A model generated the notes under the pieces. It was not told where the DNA came from. It searched no databases and saw only the letters and a program-made list of their open reading frames with translations. 64,000 nt of DNA from Crossaster papposus (lineage: Eukaryota > Echinodermata > Asteroidea > Velatida > Solasteridae), in assembly GCA_037893245.1 (NCBI GenBank), contig JBAIAA010000784.1, positions 744,001 to 808,000 of the forward strand. The letters run 5' to 3'. Each line of letters begins with the position of its first letter. Positions within the stretch are counted from its first letter, which is position 1. The position numbers were made by a program, and so were the translations under genes. Positions 1 to 9,070 of this stretch are shown here, in pieces.

Positions 1-28
1 TGTTTGTTGTTTTTCTAAATTTACATGA

Positions 29-100
29 GGCATGGTGGCGCAGTGGAAGCTTGCTGGGCCTATAACCCAGAGTGCCGAGGATCAAAACCTCGTTCTGCTG
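29..100 (+). pseudogene. Cassette A: initiator-tRNA-like with UAU anticodon (type copy)
   Basis: A 72-nt tRNA-shaped cassette. The 5' acceptor arm GGCATGG faces TTCTGCT with a mismatch at the fifth pair and G:U pairs at both ends. The anticodon stem CTGGG/CCCAG is perfect. The loop is CCTATAA, so the anticodon is TAT rather than CAT, in every A copy I read. The D-stem has one mismatch. The T-arm is CGAGG-ATCAAAA-CCTCG, so the B box reads GGATCAAAACC. The discriminator is G rather than A. A T5 run follows at 109-113. About 81 intact A copies exist, normally 401 bp before each B (408 bp where cassette C carries the 7-bp duplication). Probably not a working tRNA: the anticodon changed, but the body is initiator-like and the acceptor is damaged. 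Confidence 0.85.
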
Positions 101-134
101 CTAATAAGTTTTTGGTATGACTTGAAGTACTCGA

Positions 135-206
135 CTCAGAGTGACAAAGTAGACCCTTTCTTGGTCAGTAACCGAGAGTTCGGATGATCACAACCTCGGT
201 CTGCTC
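135..206 (+). pseudogene. Cassette A': strongly decayed initiator-tRNA relic (type copy)
   Basis: This stretch aligns without gaps over all 72 positions to cassette B, with 47 of 72 identical by my hand count. The anticodon stem still pairs (CTTGG/CCGAG with one G:U), but the loop is TCAGTAA, so the anticodon position reads AGT. The 3' end still reads CCTCGGTCTGCT, close to CCTCGCTCTGCT. The D-arm is lost and the T-stem has two mismatches. The A and B boxes are not recognisable. A T4 run lies at 214-217. It is present once per unit between A and C and is as homogeneous as the better cassettes. Best reading: an older tRNA copy trapped in the unit before it was amplified. Confidence 0.8.
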
Positions 207-255
207 AGGATAATTTTGTATTTGATAGGGATTTCATTTTCATTAAAAATAGTTA

Positions 256-327
256 CGCAGAGTAGTGCAGCGGGAGCGTGATGGGCCCATAGCCCAGAGG
301 TCCGAGGACCAAAACCTCGCTTTGCTA
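256..327 (+). tRNA. Cassette C: initiator tRNA-Met-like, CAT anticodon (type copy)
   Basis: 72 nt. Acceptor CGCAGAG/CTTTGCT pairs except for the first pair (C1 against U72) and one G:U; the discriminator is A. The D-stem ATGC/GCGT pairs. The anticodon stem TGGG/CCCA has a mismatch at its outer pair; the loop is CCCATAG with anticodon CAT. The T-arm is CGAGG-ACCAAAA-CCTCG, so the B box (GGACCAAAACC) is off consensus. A T5 run lies at 336-340. The anticodon loop of this cassette is where the array gains or loses 7 bp. Normal copies start 174 bp before each B. Copies around 38-43 kb and 56.1 kb read TAT. Could be a weakly transcribed gene or a pseudogene. Confidence 0.7.
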
Positions 328-429
328 ACTAGGTATTTTTGCTTCACTGCTATTCACATTTAATAAATATTGTAGAATGTTTTTAGAATGTCTGCTTTCA
401 TTTTGTTTGCATTTTCTAAATTTACATGA
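328..429 (+). other. C-to-B spacer (type copy)
   Basis: 102-bp AT-rich spacer repeated in every full unit. It holds the T5 terminator of C, an AATAAATATT stretch about 60-70 bp before B that could act as an upstream TATA-like element, a tandem TAGAATGTTTT/TAGAATGTCTG pair, and ATTTTGTTTGCATTTTC before B. I see no gene in it. The D-to-A spacer (726-829) is its paralogue, with AATAATTATT and TTGTTTGTTG in the corresponding places. Confidence 0.7.
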
Positions 430-436
430 GGCATAG

Positions 437-447
437 TGGCGCAGTTG
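437..447 (+). promoter_or_regulatory. Pol III box A of cassette B
   Basis: TGGCGCAGTTG fits the A-box pattern TRGYNNANNNG and spans the D-arm. The same 11-bp position in A is TGGCGCAGTGG, in C TAGTGCAGCGG and in D TGGTGCAGTGG. The decayed A' and B' cassettes do not keep it. Confidence 0.7.
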
Positions 448-479
448 AAGCGTGCTGGGCCCATAACCCAGAGGTCCGA

Positions 480-490
480 GGATCGAAACC
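480..490 (+). promoter_or_regulatory. Pol III box B of cassette B
   Basis: GGATCGAAACC matches the initiator form of the B box (consensus GGTTCGANNCC, with A54 as in eukaryotic initiator tRNAs). It is the expected TFIIIC contact. D carries GGACCGAAACC, A carries GGATCAAAACC and C carries GGACCAAAACC, so B has the strongest site in the unit. Confidence 0.7.
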
Positions 491-506
491 TCGCTCTGCT
501 AACAAG

Positions 507-511
507 TTTTT
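507..511 (+). terminator. Pol III T5 terminator after cassette B
   Basis: TTTTT begins 6 nt after the discriminator base of B, a usual distance for a Pol III terminator. Cassette A has an equivalent run at 109-113. Confidence 0.65.
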
Positions 512-532
512 GGTATGACATGAGGTACTCGA

Positions 533-604
533 CTCGGAGTGACAAAGTAGACACTTTCTTGGTCAGTACCCGAGAGTTTGGTTGACCACAACCTCGGTCT
601 GCTC
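533..604 (+). pseudogene. Cassette B': decayed initiator-tRNA relic (type copy)
   Basis: Counterpart of A' in the second half-unit, also exactly 72 nt and gapless against B. It keeps CTTGG/CCGAG in the anticodon stem and CCTCGGTCTGCT at the 3' end; the T-stem is more decayed than in A'. Its anticodon loop is TCAGTAC. No T4 run follows closely (TTATTTCC instead), so a Pol III terminator is missing here. Copies normally start 103 bp after each B. In the copies at 59592 and 61193 one base is missing (AAAGTGACAC instead of AAAGTAGACAC). Confidence 0.78.
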
Positions 605-653
605 AGGATAATTATTTCCTTGAAAGTGATTTCATTTTCATTACAAATAGTTA

Positions 654-725
654 CGCAGAGTGGTGCAGTGGGATCGTGATGGGCCCATAACCCAGAGGCC
701 CGAGGACCGAAACCTTGCTCTGCTA
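654..725 (+). tRNA. Cassette D: initiator tRNA-Met-like, CAT anticodon (type copy)
   Basis: 72 nt. The acceptor CGCAGAG/CTCTGCT is Watson-Crick apart from the first position (C1 against U72), the best acceptor in the unit; the discriminator is A. The anticodon stem has a mismatch at its outer pair, and the loop CCCATAA gives CAT. The D-stem GTGC/TCGT has one mismatch. The T-arm is CGAGG-ACCGAAA with CCTCG in most copies; in this copy CCTTG gives a G:U pair. Copies normally start 224 bp after each B, except in the 46.5-51.7 kb half-units. Seven-bp deleted versions are listed separately. Copies that follow B at 18101, 20504, 22099, 23702, 27721 and 29324 begin TACACAG instead of TACGCAG. Confidence 0.72.
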
Positions 726-733
726 AAGAGGTA

Positions 734-738
734 TTTTT
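734..738 (+). terminator. Pol III T5 terminator after cassette D
   Basis: TTTTT lies 9 nt after the end of D, inside GGTATTTTTGC. The paralogous run after C is at 336-340 in an almost identical context. Confidence 0.6.
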
Positions 739-1056
739 GCTTCACTGTTATTCAAATTTAATAATTATTTTAGAATGTTTTTAGAATGTCTGCTTTTATT
801 TTGTTTGTTGTTTTTCAAAATTTACATGAGGCATGGTGGCGCAGTGGAAGCTTGCTGGGCCTATAACCCAGTGTGCCGAGGATCAAAACCTCGTTCTGCT
901 GCTAATAAGTTTTTGGTATGACTTGAAGTACTTGACTCGGAGTGACAAAGTAGACCCTTTCTTGGTCAGTAACCGAGAGTTCGGATGATCACAACCTCGG
1001 TCTGCTCAGGATAATTTTGTATTTGATAGGGATTTCATTTTCATTAAAAATAGTTA

Positions 1057-1135
1057 CGCAGAGTAGTGCAGCGGGAGCGTGATGGGCCCATAGCCCATAG
1101 CCCAGAGGTCCGAGGACCAAAACCTCGCTTTGCTA
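1057..1135 (+). pseudogene. Cassette C with duplicated anticodon loop (79 nt)
   Basis: CCCATAG is present twice in tandem, so the loop cannot form the normal seven-base anticodon loop. This 7-bp gain is what makes an 808-bp unit. The same form starts at 2666, 4275, 5884, 9903, 25130, 26739, 30752 and 32361. The copies at 6692 and 10711 have a second-repeat variant (CATATCCCAG) and are separated by exactly the 4,019-bp higher-order period. Confidence 0.9.
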
Positions 1136-4100
1136 ACTAGGTATTTTTGCTTCACTGCTATTCACATTTAATAAATATTGTAGAATGTTTTTAGAATGTC
1201 TGCTTTCATTTTGTTTGCATTTTCTAAATTTACATGAGGCATAGTGGCGCAGTTGAAGCGTGCTGGGCCCATAACCCAGAGGTCCGAGGATCGAAACCTC
1301 GCTCTGCTAACAAGTTTTTGGTATGACATGAGGTACTCGACTCGGAGTGACAAAGTAGACACTTTCTTGGTCAGTACCCGAGAGTTTGGTTGACCACAAC
1401 CTCGGTCTGCTCAGGATAATTATTTCCTTGGAAGTGATTTCATTTTCATTACAAATAGTTACGCAGAGTGGTGCAGTGGGATCGTGATGGGCCCATAACC
1501 CAGAGGCCCGAGGACCGAAACCTCGCTCTGCTAAAGAGGTATTTTTGCTTCACTGTTATTCAAATTTAATAATTATTTTAGAATGTTTTTAGAATGTCTG
1601 TTTTTATTTTGTTTGTTGTTTTTCTAAATTTACATGAGGCATGGTGGCGCAGTGGAAGCTTGCTGGGCCTATAACCCAGAGTGCCGAGGATCAAAACCTC
1701 GTTCTGCTGCTAATAAGTTTTTGGTATGACTTGAAGTACTCGACTCAGAGTGACAAAGTAAACCCTTTCTTGGTCAGTAACCGAGAGTTCGGATGATCAC
1801 AACCTCGGTCTGCTCAGGATAATTTTGTATTTGATAGGGATTTCATTTTCATTAAAAATAGTTACGCAGAGTAGTGCAGCGGGAGCGTGATGGGCCCATA
1901 GCCCAGAGGTCCGAGGACCAAAACCTCGCTTTGCTAACTAGGTATTTTTGCTTCACTGCTATTCACATTTAATAAATATTGTAGAATGTTTTTAGAATGT
2001 CTGCTTTCATTTTGTTTGCATTTTCTAAATTTACATGAGGCATAGTGGCGCAGTTGAAGCGTGCTGGGCCCATAACCCAGAGGTCCGAGGATCGAAACCT
2101 CCCTCTGCTAACAAGTTTTTGGTATGACATGAGGTACTCGACTCGGAGTGACAAAGTAGACACTTTCTTGGTCAGTACCCGAGAGTTTGGTTGACCACAA
2201 CCTCGGTCTGCTCAGGATAATTATTTCCTTGAAAGTGATTTCATTTTCATTACAAATAGTTACGCAGAGTGGTGCAGTGGGATCGTGATGGGCCCATAAC
2301 CCAGAGGCCCGAGGACCGAAACCTTGCTCTGCTAAAGAGGTATTTTTGCTTCACTGTTATTCAAATGTAATAATTATTTTAGAATGTTTTTAGAATGTCT
2401 GCTTTTATTTTGTTTGTTGTTTTTCAAAATTTACATGAGGCATGGTGGCGCAGTGGAAGCTTGCTGGGCCTATAACCCAGTGTGCCGAGGATCAAAACCT
2501 CGTTCTGCTGCTAATAAGTTTTTGGTATGACTTGAAGTACTCGACTCAGAGTGACAAAGTAGACCCTTTCTTGGTCAGTAACCGAGAGTTCGGATGATCA
2601 CAACCTCGGTCTGCTCAGGATAATTTTGTATTTGATAGGGATTTCATTTTCATTAAAAATAGTTACGCAGAGTAGTGCAGCGGGAGCGTGATGGGCCCAT
2701 AGCCCATAGCCCAGAGGTCCGAGGACCAAAACCTCGCTTTGCTAACTAGGTATTTTTGCTTCACTGCTATTCACATTTAATAAATATTGTAGAATGTTTT
2801 TAGAATGTCTGCTTTCATTTTGTTTGCATTTTCTAAATTTACATGAGGCATAGTGGCGCAGTTGAAGCATGCTGGGCCCATAACCCAGAGGTCCGAGGAT
2901 CGAAACCTCGCTCTGCTAACAAGTTTTTGGTATGACATGAGGTACTCGACTCGGAGTGACAAAGTAGACACTTTCTTGGTCAGTACCCGAGAGTTTGGTT
3001 GACCACAACCTCGGTCTGCTCAGGATAATTATTTCCTTGAAAGTGATTTCATTTTCATTACAAATAGTTACGCAGAGTGGTGCAGTGGGATCGTGATGGG
3101 CCCATAACCCAGAGGCCCGAGGACCAAAACCTCGCTCTGCTAAAGAGGTATTTTTGCTTCACTGTTATTCAAATTTAATAATTATTTTAGAATGTTTTTA
3201 GAATGTCTGCTTTTATTTTGTTTGTTGTTTTTCTAAATTTACATGAGGCATGGTGGCGCAGTGGAAGCTTGCTGGGCCTATAACCCAGAGTGCCGAGGAT
3301 CAAAACCTCGTTCTGCTGCTAATAAGTTTTTGGTATGACTTGAAGTACTCGACTCAGAGTGACAAAGTAGACCCTTTCTTGGTCAGTAACCGAGAGTTCG
3401 GATGATCACAACCTCGGTCTGCTCAGGATAATTTTGTATTTGATAGGGATTTCATTTTCATTAAAAATAGTTACGCAGAGTAGTGCAGCGGGAGCGTGAT
3501 GGGCCCATAGCCCAGAGGTCCGAGGACCAAAACCTCGCTTTGCTAACTAGGTATTTTTGCTTCACTGCTATTCACATTTAATAAATATTGTAGAATGTTT
3601 TTAGAATGTCTGCTTTCATTTTGTTTGCATTTTCTAAATTTACATGAGGCATAGTGGCGCAGTTGAAGCGTGCTGGGCCCATAACCCAGAGGTCCGAGGA
3701 TCGAAACCTCGCTCTGCTAACAAGTTTTTGGTATGACATGAGGTACTCGACTCGGAGTGACAAAGTAGACACTTTCTTGGTCAGTACCCGAGAGTTTGGT
3801 TGACCACAACCTCGGTCTGTTCAGGATAATTATTTCCTTGAAAGTGATTTCATTTTCATTACAAATAGTTACGCAGAGTGGTGCAGTGGGATCGTGATGG
3901 GCCCATAACCCAGAGGCCCGAGGACCGAAACCTCGCTCTGCTAAAGAGGTATTTTTGCTTCACTGTTATTCAAATTTAATAATTATTTTAGAATGTTTTT
4001 AGAATGTCTGCTTTTATTTTGTTTGTTGTTTTTCAAAATTTACGTGAGGCATGGTGGCGCAGTGGAAGCTTGCTGGCCCTATAACCCAGAGTGCCGAGGA

Positions 4101-5049
4101 TCAAAACCTCGTTCTGCTGCTAATAAGTTTTTGGTATGACTTGAAGTACTCGACTCAGAGTGACAAAGTAGACCCTTTCTTGGTCAGTAACCGAGAGTTC
4201 GGATGATCACAACCTCGGTCTGCTCAGGATAATTTTGTATTTGATAGGGATTTCATTTTCATTAAAAATAGTTACGCAGAGTAGTGCAGCGGGAGCGTGA
4301 TGGGCCCATAGCCCATAGCCCAGAGGTCCGAGGACCAAAACCTCGCTTTGCTAACTAGGTATTTTTGCTTCACTGCTATTCACATTTAATAAATATTGTA
4401 GAATGTTTTTAGAATGTCTGCTTTCATTTTGTTTGCATTTTCTAAATTTACATGAGGCATAGTGGCGCAGTTGAAGCGTGCTGGGCCCATAACCCAGAGG
4501 TCCGAGGATCGAAACCTCGCTCTGCTAACAAGTTTTTGGTATGACATGAGGTACTCGACTCGGAGTGACAAAGTAGACACTTTCTTGGTCAGTACCCGAG
4601 AGTTTGGTTGACCACAACCTCGGTCTGCTCAGGATAATTATTTCCTTGAAAGTGATTTCATTTTCATTACAAATAGTTACGCAGAGTGGTGCAGTGGGAT
4701 CGTGATGGGCCCATAACCCAGAGGCCCGAGGACCGAAACCTCGCTCTGCTAAAGAGGTATTTTTGCTTCACTGTTATTCAAATTTAATAATTATTTTAGA
4801 ATGTTTTTAGAATGTCTGCTTTTATTTTGTTTGTTGTTTTTCTAAATTTACATGAGGCATGGTGGCGCAGTGGAAGCTTGCTGGGCCTATAACCCAGAGT
4901 GCCGAGGATCAAAACCTTGTTCTGCTGCTAATAAGTTTTTGGTATGACTTGAAGTACTCGACTCAGAGTGACAAAGTAGACCCTTTCTTGGTCAGTAACC
5001 GAGAGTTCGGATGATCACAACCTCGGTCTGCTCAGGATAATTTTGTATT

Positions 5050-8000
5050 TGATAGGGATTTCATTTTCATTAAAAATAGTTACGCAGAGTAGTGCAGCGG
5101 GAGCGTGATGGGCCCATAGCCCAGAGGTCCGAGGACCAAAACCTCGCTTTGCTAACTAGGTATTTTTGCTTCACTGCTATTCACATTTAATAAATATTGT
5201 AGAATGTTTTTAGAATGTCTGCTTTCATTTTGTTTGCATTTTCTAAATTTACATGAGGCATAGTGGCGCAGTTGAAGCGTGCTGGGCCCATAACCCAGAG
5301 GTCCGAGGATCGAAACCTCGCTCTGCTAACAAGTTTTTGGTATGACATGAGGTACTCGACTCGGAGTGACAAAGTAGACACTTTCTTGGTCAGTACCCGA
5401 GAGTTTGGTTGACCACAACCTCGGTCTGTTCAGGATAATTATTTCCTTGAAAGTGATTTCATTTTCATTACAAATAGTTACGCAGAGTGGTGCAGTGGGA
5501 TCGTGATGGGCCCATAACCCAGAGGCCCGAGGACCGAAACCTCGCTCTGCTAAAGAGGTATTTTTGCTTCACTGTTATTCAAATTTAATAATTATTTTAG
5601 AATGTTTTTAGAATGTCTGCTTTTATTTTGTTTGTTGTTTTTCAAAATTTACGTGAGGCATGGTGGCGCAGTGGAAGCTTGCTGGGCCTATAACCCAGAG
5701 TGCCGAGGATCAAAACCTCGTTCTGCTGCTAATAAGTTTTTGGTATGACTTGAAGTACTCGACTCAGAGTGACAAAGTAGACCCTTTCTTGGTCAGTAAC
5801 CGAGAGTTCGGATGATCACAACCTCGGTCTGCTCAGGATAATTTTGTATTTGATAGGGATTTCATTTTCATTAAAAATAGTTACGCAGAGTAGTGCAGCG
5901 GGAGCGTGATGGGCCCATAGCCCATAGCCCAGAGGTCCGAGGACCAAAACCTCGCTTTGCTAACTAGGTATTTTTGCTTCACTGCTATTCACATTTAATA
6001 AATATTGTAGAATGTTTTTAGAATGTCTGCTTTCATTTTGTTTGCATTTTCTAAATTTACATGAGGCATAGTGGCGCAGTTGAAGCGTGCTGGGCCCATA
6101 ACCCAGAGGTCCGAGGATCGAAACCTCGCTCTGCTAACAAGTTTTTGGTATGACATGAGGTACTCGACTCGGAGTGACAAAGTAGACACTTTCTTGGTCA
6201 GTACCCGAGAGTTTGGTTGACCACAACCTCGGTCTGCTCAGGATAATTATTTCCTTGAAAGTGATTTCATTTTCATTACAAATAGTTACGCAGAGTGGTG
6301 CAGTGGGATCGTGATGGGCCCATAACCCAGAGGCCCGAGGACCGAAACCTCGCTCTGCTAAAGAGGTATTTTTGCTTCACTGTTATTCAAATTTAATAAT
6401 TATTTTAGAATGTTTTTAGAATGTCTGCTTTTATTTTGTTTGTTGTTTTTCTAAATTTACATGAGGCATGGTGGCGCAGTGGAAGCTTGCTGGGCCTATA
6501 ACCCAGAGTGCCGAGGATCAAAACCTTGTTCTGCTGCTAATAAGTTTTTGGTATGACTTGAAGTACTCGACTCAGAGTGACAAAGTAGACCCTTTCTTGG
6601 TCAGTAACCGAGAGTTCGGATGATCACAACCTCGGTCTGCTCAGGATAATTTTGTATTTGATAGGGATTTCATTTTCATTAAAAATAGTTACGCAGAGTA
6701 GTGCAGCGGGAGCGTGATGGGCCCATAGCCCATATCCCAGAGGTCCGAGGACCAAAACCTCGCTTTGCTAACTAGGTATTTTTGCTTCACTGCTATTCAC
6801 ATTTAATAAATATTGTAGAATGTTTTTAGAATGTCTGCTTTCATTTTGTTTGCATTTTCTAAATTTACATGAGGCATAGTGGCGCAGTTGAAGCGTGCTG
6901 GGCCCATAACCCTGAGGTCCGAGGATCGAAACCTCGCTCTGCTAACAAGTTTTTGGTATGACATGAGGTACTCGACTCGGAGTGACAAAGTAGACACTTT
7001 CTTGGTCAGTACCCGAGAGTTTGGTTGACCACAACCTCGGTCTGCTCAGGATAATTATTTCCTTGAAAGTGATTTCATTTTCATTACAAATAGTTACGCA
7101 GAGTGGTGCAGTGGGATCGTGATGGGCCCATAACCCAGAGGCCCGAGGACCGAAACCTCGCTCTGCTAAAGAGGTATTTTTGCTTCACTGTTATTCAAAT
7201 TTAATAATTATTTTAGAATGTTTTTAGAATGTCTGCTTTTATTTTGTTTGTTGTTTTTCTAAATTTACATGAGGCATGGTGGCGCAGTGGAAGCTTGCTG
7301 GGCCTATAACCCAGAGTGCCGAGGATCAAAACCTCGTTCTGCTGCTAATAAGTTTTTGGTATGACTTGAAGTACTCGACTCAGAGTGACAAAGTAGACCC
7401 TTTCTTGGTCAGTAACCGAGAGTTCGGATGATCACAACCTCGGTCTGCTCAGGATAATGTTGTTTTTGATAGGGATTTCATTTTCATTAAAAATAGTTAC
7501 GCAGAGTAGTGCAGCGGGAGCGTGATGGGCCCATAGCCCAGAGGTCCGAGGACCAAAACCTCGCTTTGCTAACTAGGTATTTTTGCTTCACTGCTATTCA
7601 CATTTAATAAATATTGTAGAATGTTTTTAGAATGTCTGCTTTCATTTTGTTTGCATTTTCTAAATTTACATGAGGCATAGTGGCGCAGTTGAAGCGTGCT
7701 GGGCCCATAACCCAGAGGTCCGAGGATCGAAACCTCGCTCTGCTAACAAGTTTTTGGTATGACATGAGGTACTCGACTCGGAGTGACAAAGTAGACACTT
7801 TCTTGGTCAGTACCCGAGAGTTTGGTTGACCACAACCTCGGTCTGCTCAGGATAATTATTTCCTTGAAAGTGATTTCATTTTCATTACAAATAGTTACGC
7901 AGAGTGGTGCAGTGGGATCGTGATGGGCCCATAACCCAGAGGCCCGAGGACCGAAACCTCGCTCTGCTAAAGAGGTATTTTTGCTTCACTGTTATTCAAA

Positions 8001-9070
8001 TTTAATAATTATTTTAGAATGTTTTTAGAATGTCTGCTTTTATTTTGTTTGTTGTTTTTCTAAATTTACATGAGGCATGGTGGCGCAGTGGAAGCTTGCT
8101 GGGCCTATAACCCAGAGTGCCGAGGATCAAAACCTCGTTCTGCTGCTAATAAGTTTTTGGTATGACTTGAAGTACTCGACTCAGAGTGACAAAGTAGACC
8201 CTTTCTTGGTCAGTAACCGAGAGTTCGGATGATCACAACCTCGGTCTGCTCAGGATAATTTTGTATTTGATAGGGATTTCATTTTCATTAAAAATAGTTA
8301 CGCAGAGTAGTGCAGCGGGAGCGTGATGGGCCCATAACCCAGAGGCCCGAGGACCGAAACCTCGCTTTGCTAACTAGGTATTTTTGCTTCACTGCTATTC
8401 ACATTTAATAAATATTGTAGAATGTTTTTAGAATGTCTGCTTTCATTTTGTTTGCATTTTCTAAATTTACATGAGGCATAGTGTCGCAGTTGAAGCGTGC
8501 TGGGCCCATAACCCAGAGGTCCGAGGATCAAAACCTCGCTCTGCTAACAAGTTTTTGGTATGACATGAGGTACTCGACTCGGAGTGACAAAGTAGACACT
8601 TCCTTGGTCAGTACCCGAGAGTTTGGTTGACCACAACCTCGGTCTGCTCAGGATAATTATTTCCTTGAAAGTGATTTCATTTTCATTACAAATAGTTACG
8701 CAGAGTGGTGCAGTGGGATCGTGATGGGCCCATAACCCAGAGGCCCGAGGACCGAAACCTCGCTCTGCTAAAGAGGTATTTTTGCTTCACTGCTATTCAC
8801 ATTTAATAAATATTTTAGAATGTTTTTAGAATGTCTGCTTTTATTTTGTTTGTTGTTTTTCTAAATTTACATGAGGCATGGTGGCGCAGTGGAAGCTTGC
8901 TGGGCCTATAACCCAGAGTGCCGAGGATCAAAACCTCGTTCTGCTGCTAATAAGTTTTTGGTATGACTTGAAGTACTCGACTCAGAGTGACAAAGTAGAC
9001 CCTTTCTTGGTCAGTAACGGAGAGTTCGGATGATCACAACCTCGGTCTGCTTAGGATAATGTTGTATTTG
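5050..9070 (+). repeat. Five-unit higher-order repeat, copy 1 (4,019 bp)
   Basis: Contains B at 5257, 6065, 6873, 7674 and 8475. Markers found at +4,019 bp in copy 2: TCTGTTCAGG after B' (5425), CCATATCCC in C (6722), CCCTGAGG in B (6910), GTTGTTTTTGAT (7458), TGTCGCAG in B (8482), a CATTTAATAAATATTTTAG spacer (about 8800), and AACGGAGAG in A' with CTTAGG (9015-9052). Confidence 0.88.

Larger units (their letters stand above)
430..501 (+). tRNA. Cassette B: best-conserved initiator tRNA-Met-like gene (type copy)
   Basis: 72 nt with a nearly canonical initiator body: D-stem GCGC/GCGT, anticodon stem CTGGG/CCCAG, loop CCCATAA (anticodon CAT), T-arm CGAGG-ATCGAAA-CCTCG, discriminator A. The acceptor GGCATAG/CTCTGCT has a mismatch at pair five and G1:U72 in place of the initiator pair A1:U72. 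Box A (TGGCGCAGTTG) and box B (GGATCGAAACC) are intact. Starts of all copies to 33 kb: 430, 1238, 2039, 2847, 3648, 4456, 5257, 6065, 6873, 7674, 8475, 9276, 10084, 10892, 11693, 12494, 13295, 14096, 14897, 15698, 16499, 17300, 18101, 18902, 19703, 20504, 21305, 22099, 22900, 23702, 24503, 25311, 26112, 26920, 27721, 28522, 29324, 30125, 30933, 31734, 32542. Copies at 8475, 12494, 15698, 18902 and 26112 have TGTCGCAG in box A. A functional tRNA is possible but unproven. Confidence 0.8.
29..829 (+). repeat. Reference repeat unit (801 bp) with six tRNA-like cassettes
   Basis: First complete unit, counted from the first base of cassette A to the base before the next A. Cassettes: A 29-100, A' 135-206, C 256-327, B 430-501, B' 533-604, D 654-725. 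The two halves (29-429 and 430-829) are paralogous. Spacers after C (328-429) and after D (726-829) share the order: T5 run, TTCACTG, an AATAA-rich stretch, and two copies of TAGAATG followed by an ATTTTGTTTG block. Spacers after A' and B' share a TTTCATTTTCATTA block before cassettes C and D. The unit is therefore an old duplication of a three-cassette half-unit of about 400 bp. Confidence 0.95.
1..5050 (+). repeat. Dimeric higher-order repeat, 1,609-bp period
   Basis: Units alternate between 801 bp (B at 430, 2039, 3648, 5257) and 808 bp (B at 1238, 2847, 4456, 6065), so the 7-bp duplication in C recurs every 1,609 bp. TTTTTCAAAATT in the D-to-A spacer and CCCAGTGTGCC in A (first two repeats) follow the same alternation. 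Confidence 0.85.

Noticed and set aside
372-395. TAGAATGTTTT/TAGAATGTCTG pair as a possible protein-binding operator
   Set aside because: It is a short direct repeat in an AT-rich spacer present in every half-unit; nothing links it to a known binding site.
360-554. A 64-residue open frame on the minus strand repeated in almost every unit
   Set aside because: It runs antisense across the B-to-B' cassettes, its conservation follows from repeat homogeneity, it has no recognisable domain, and it is lost wherever a single variant creates a stop (for example with TGTCGCAG and CAAAACC in B at 8475 and 12494).
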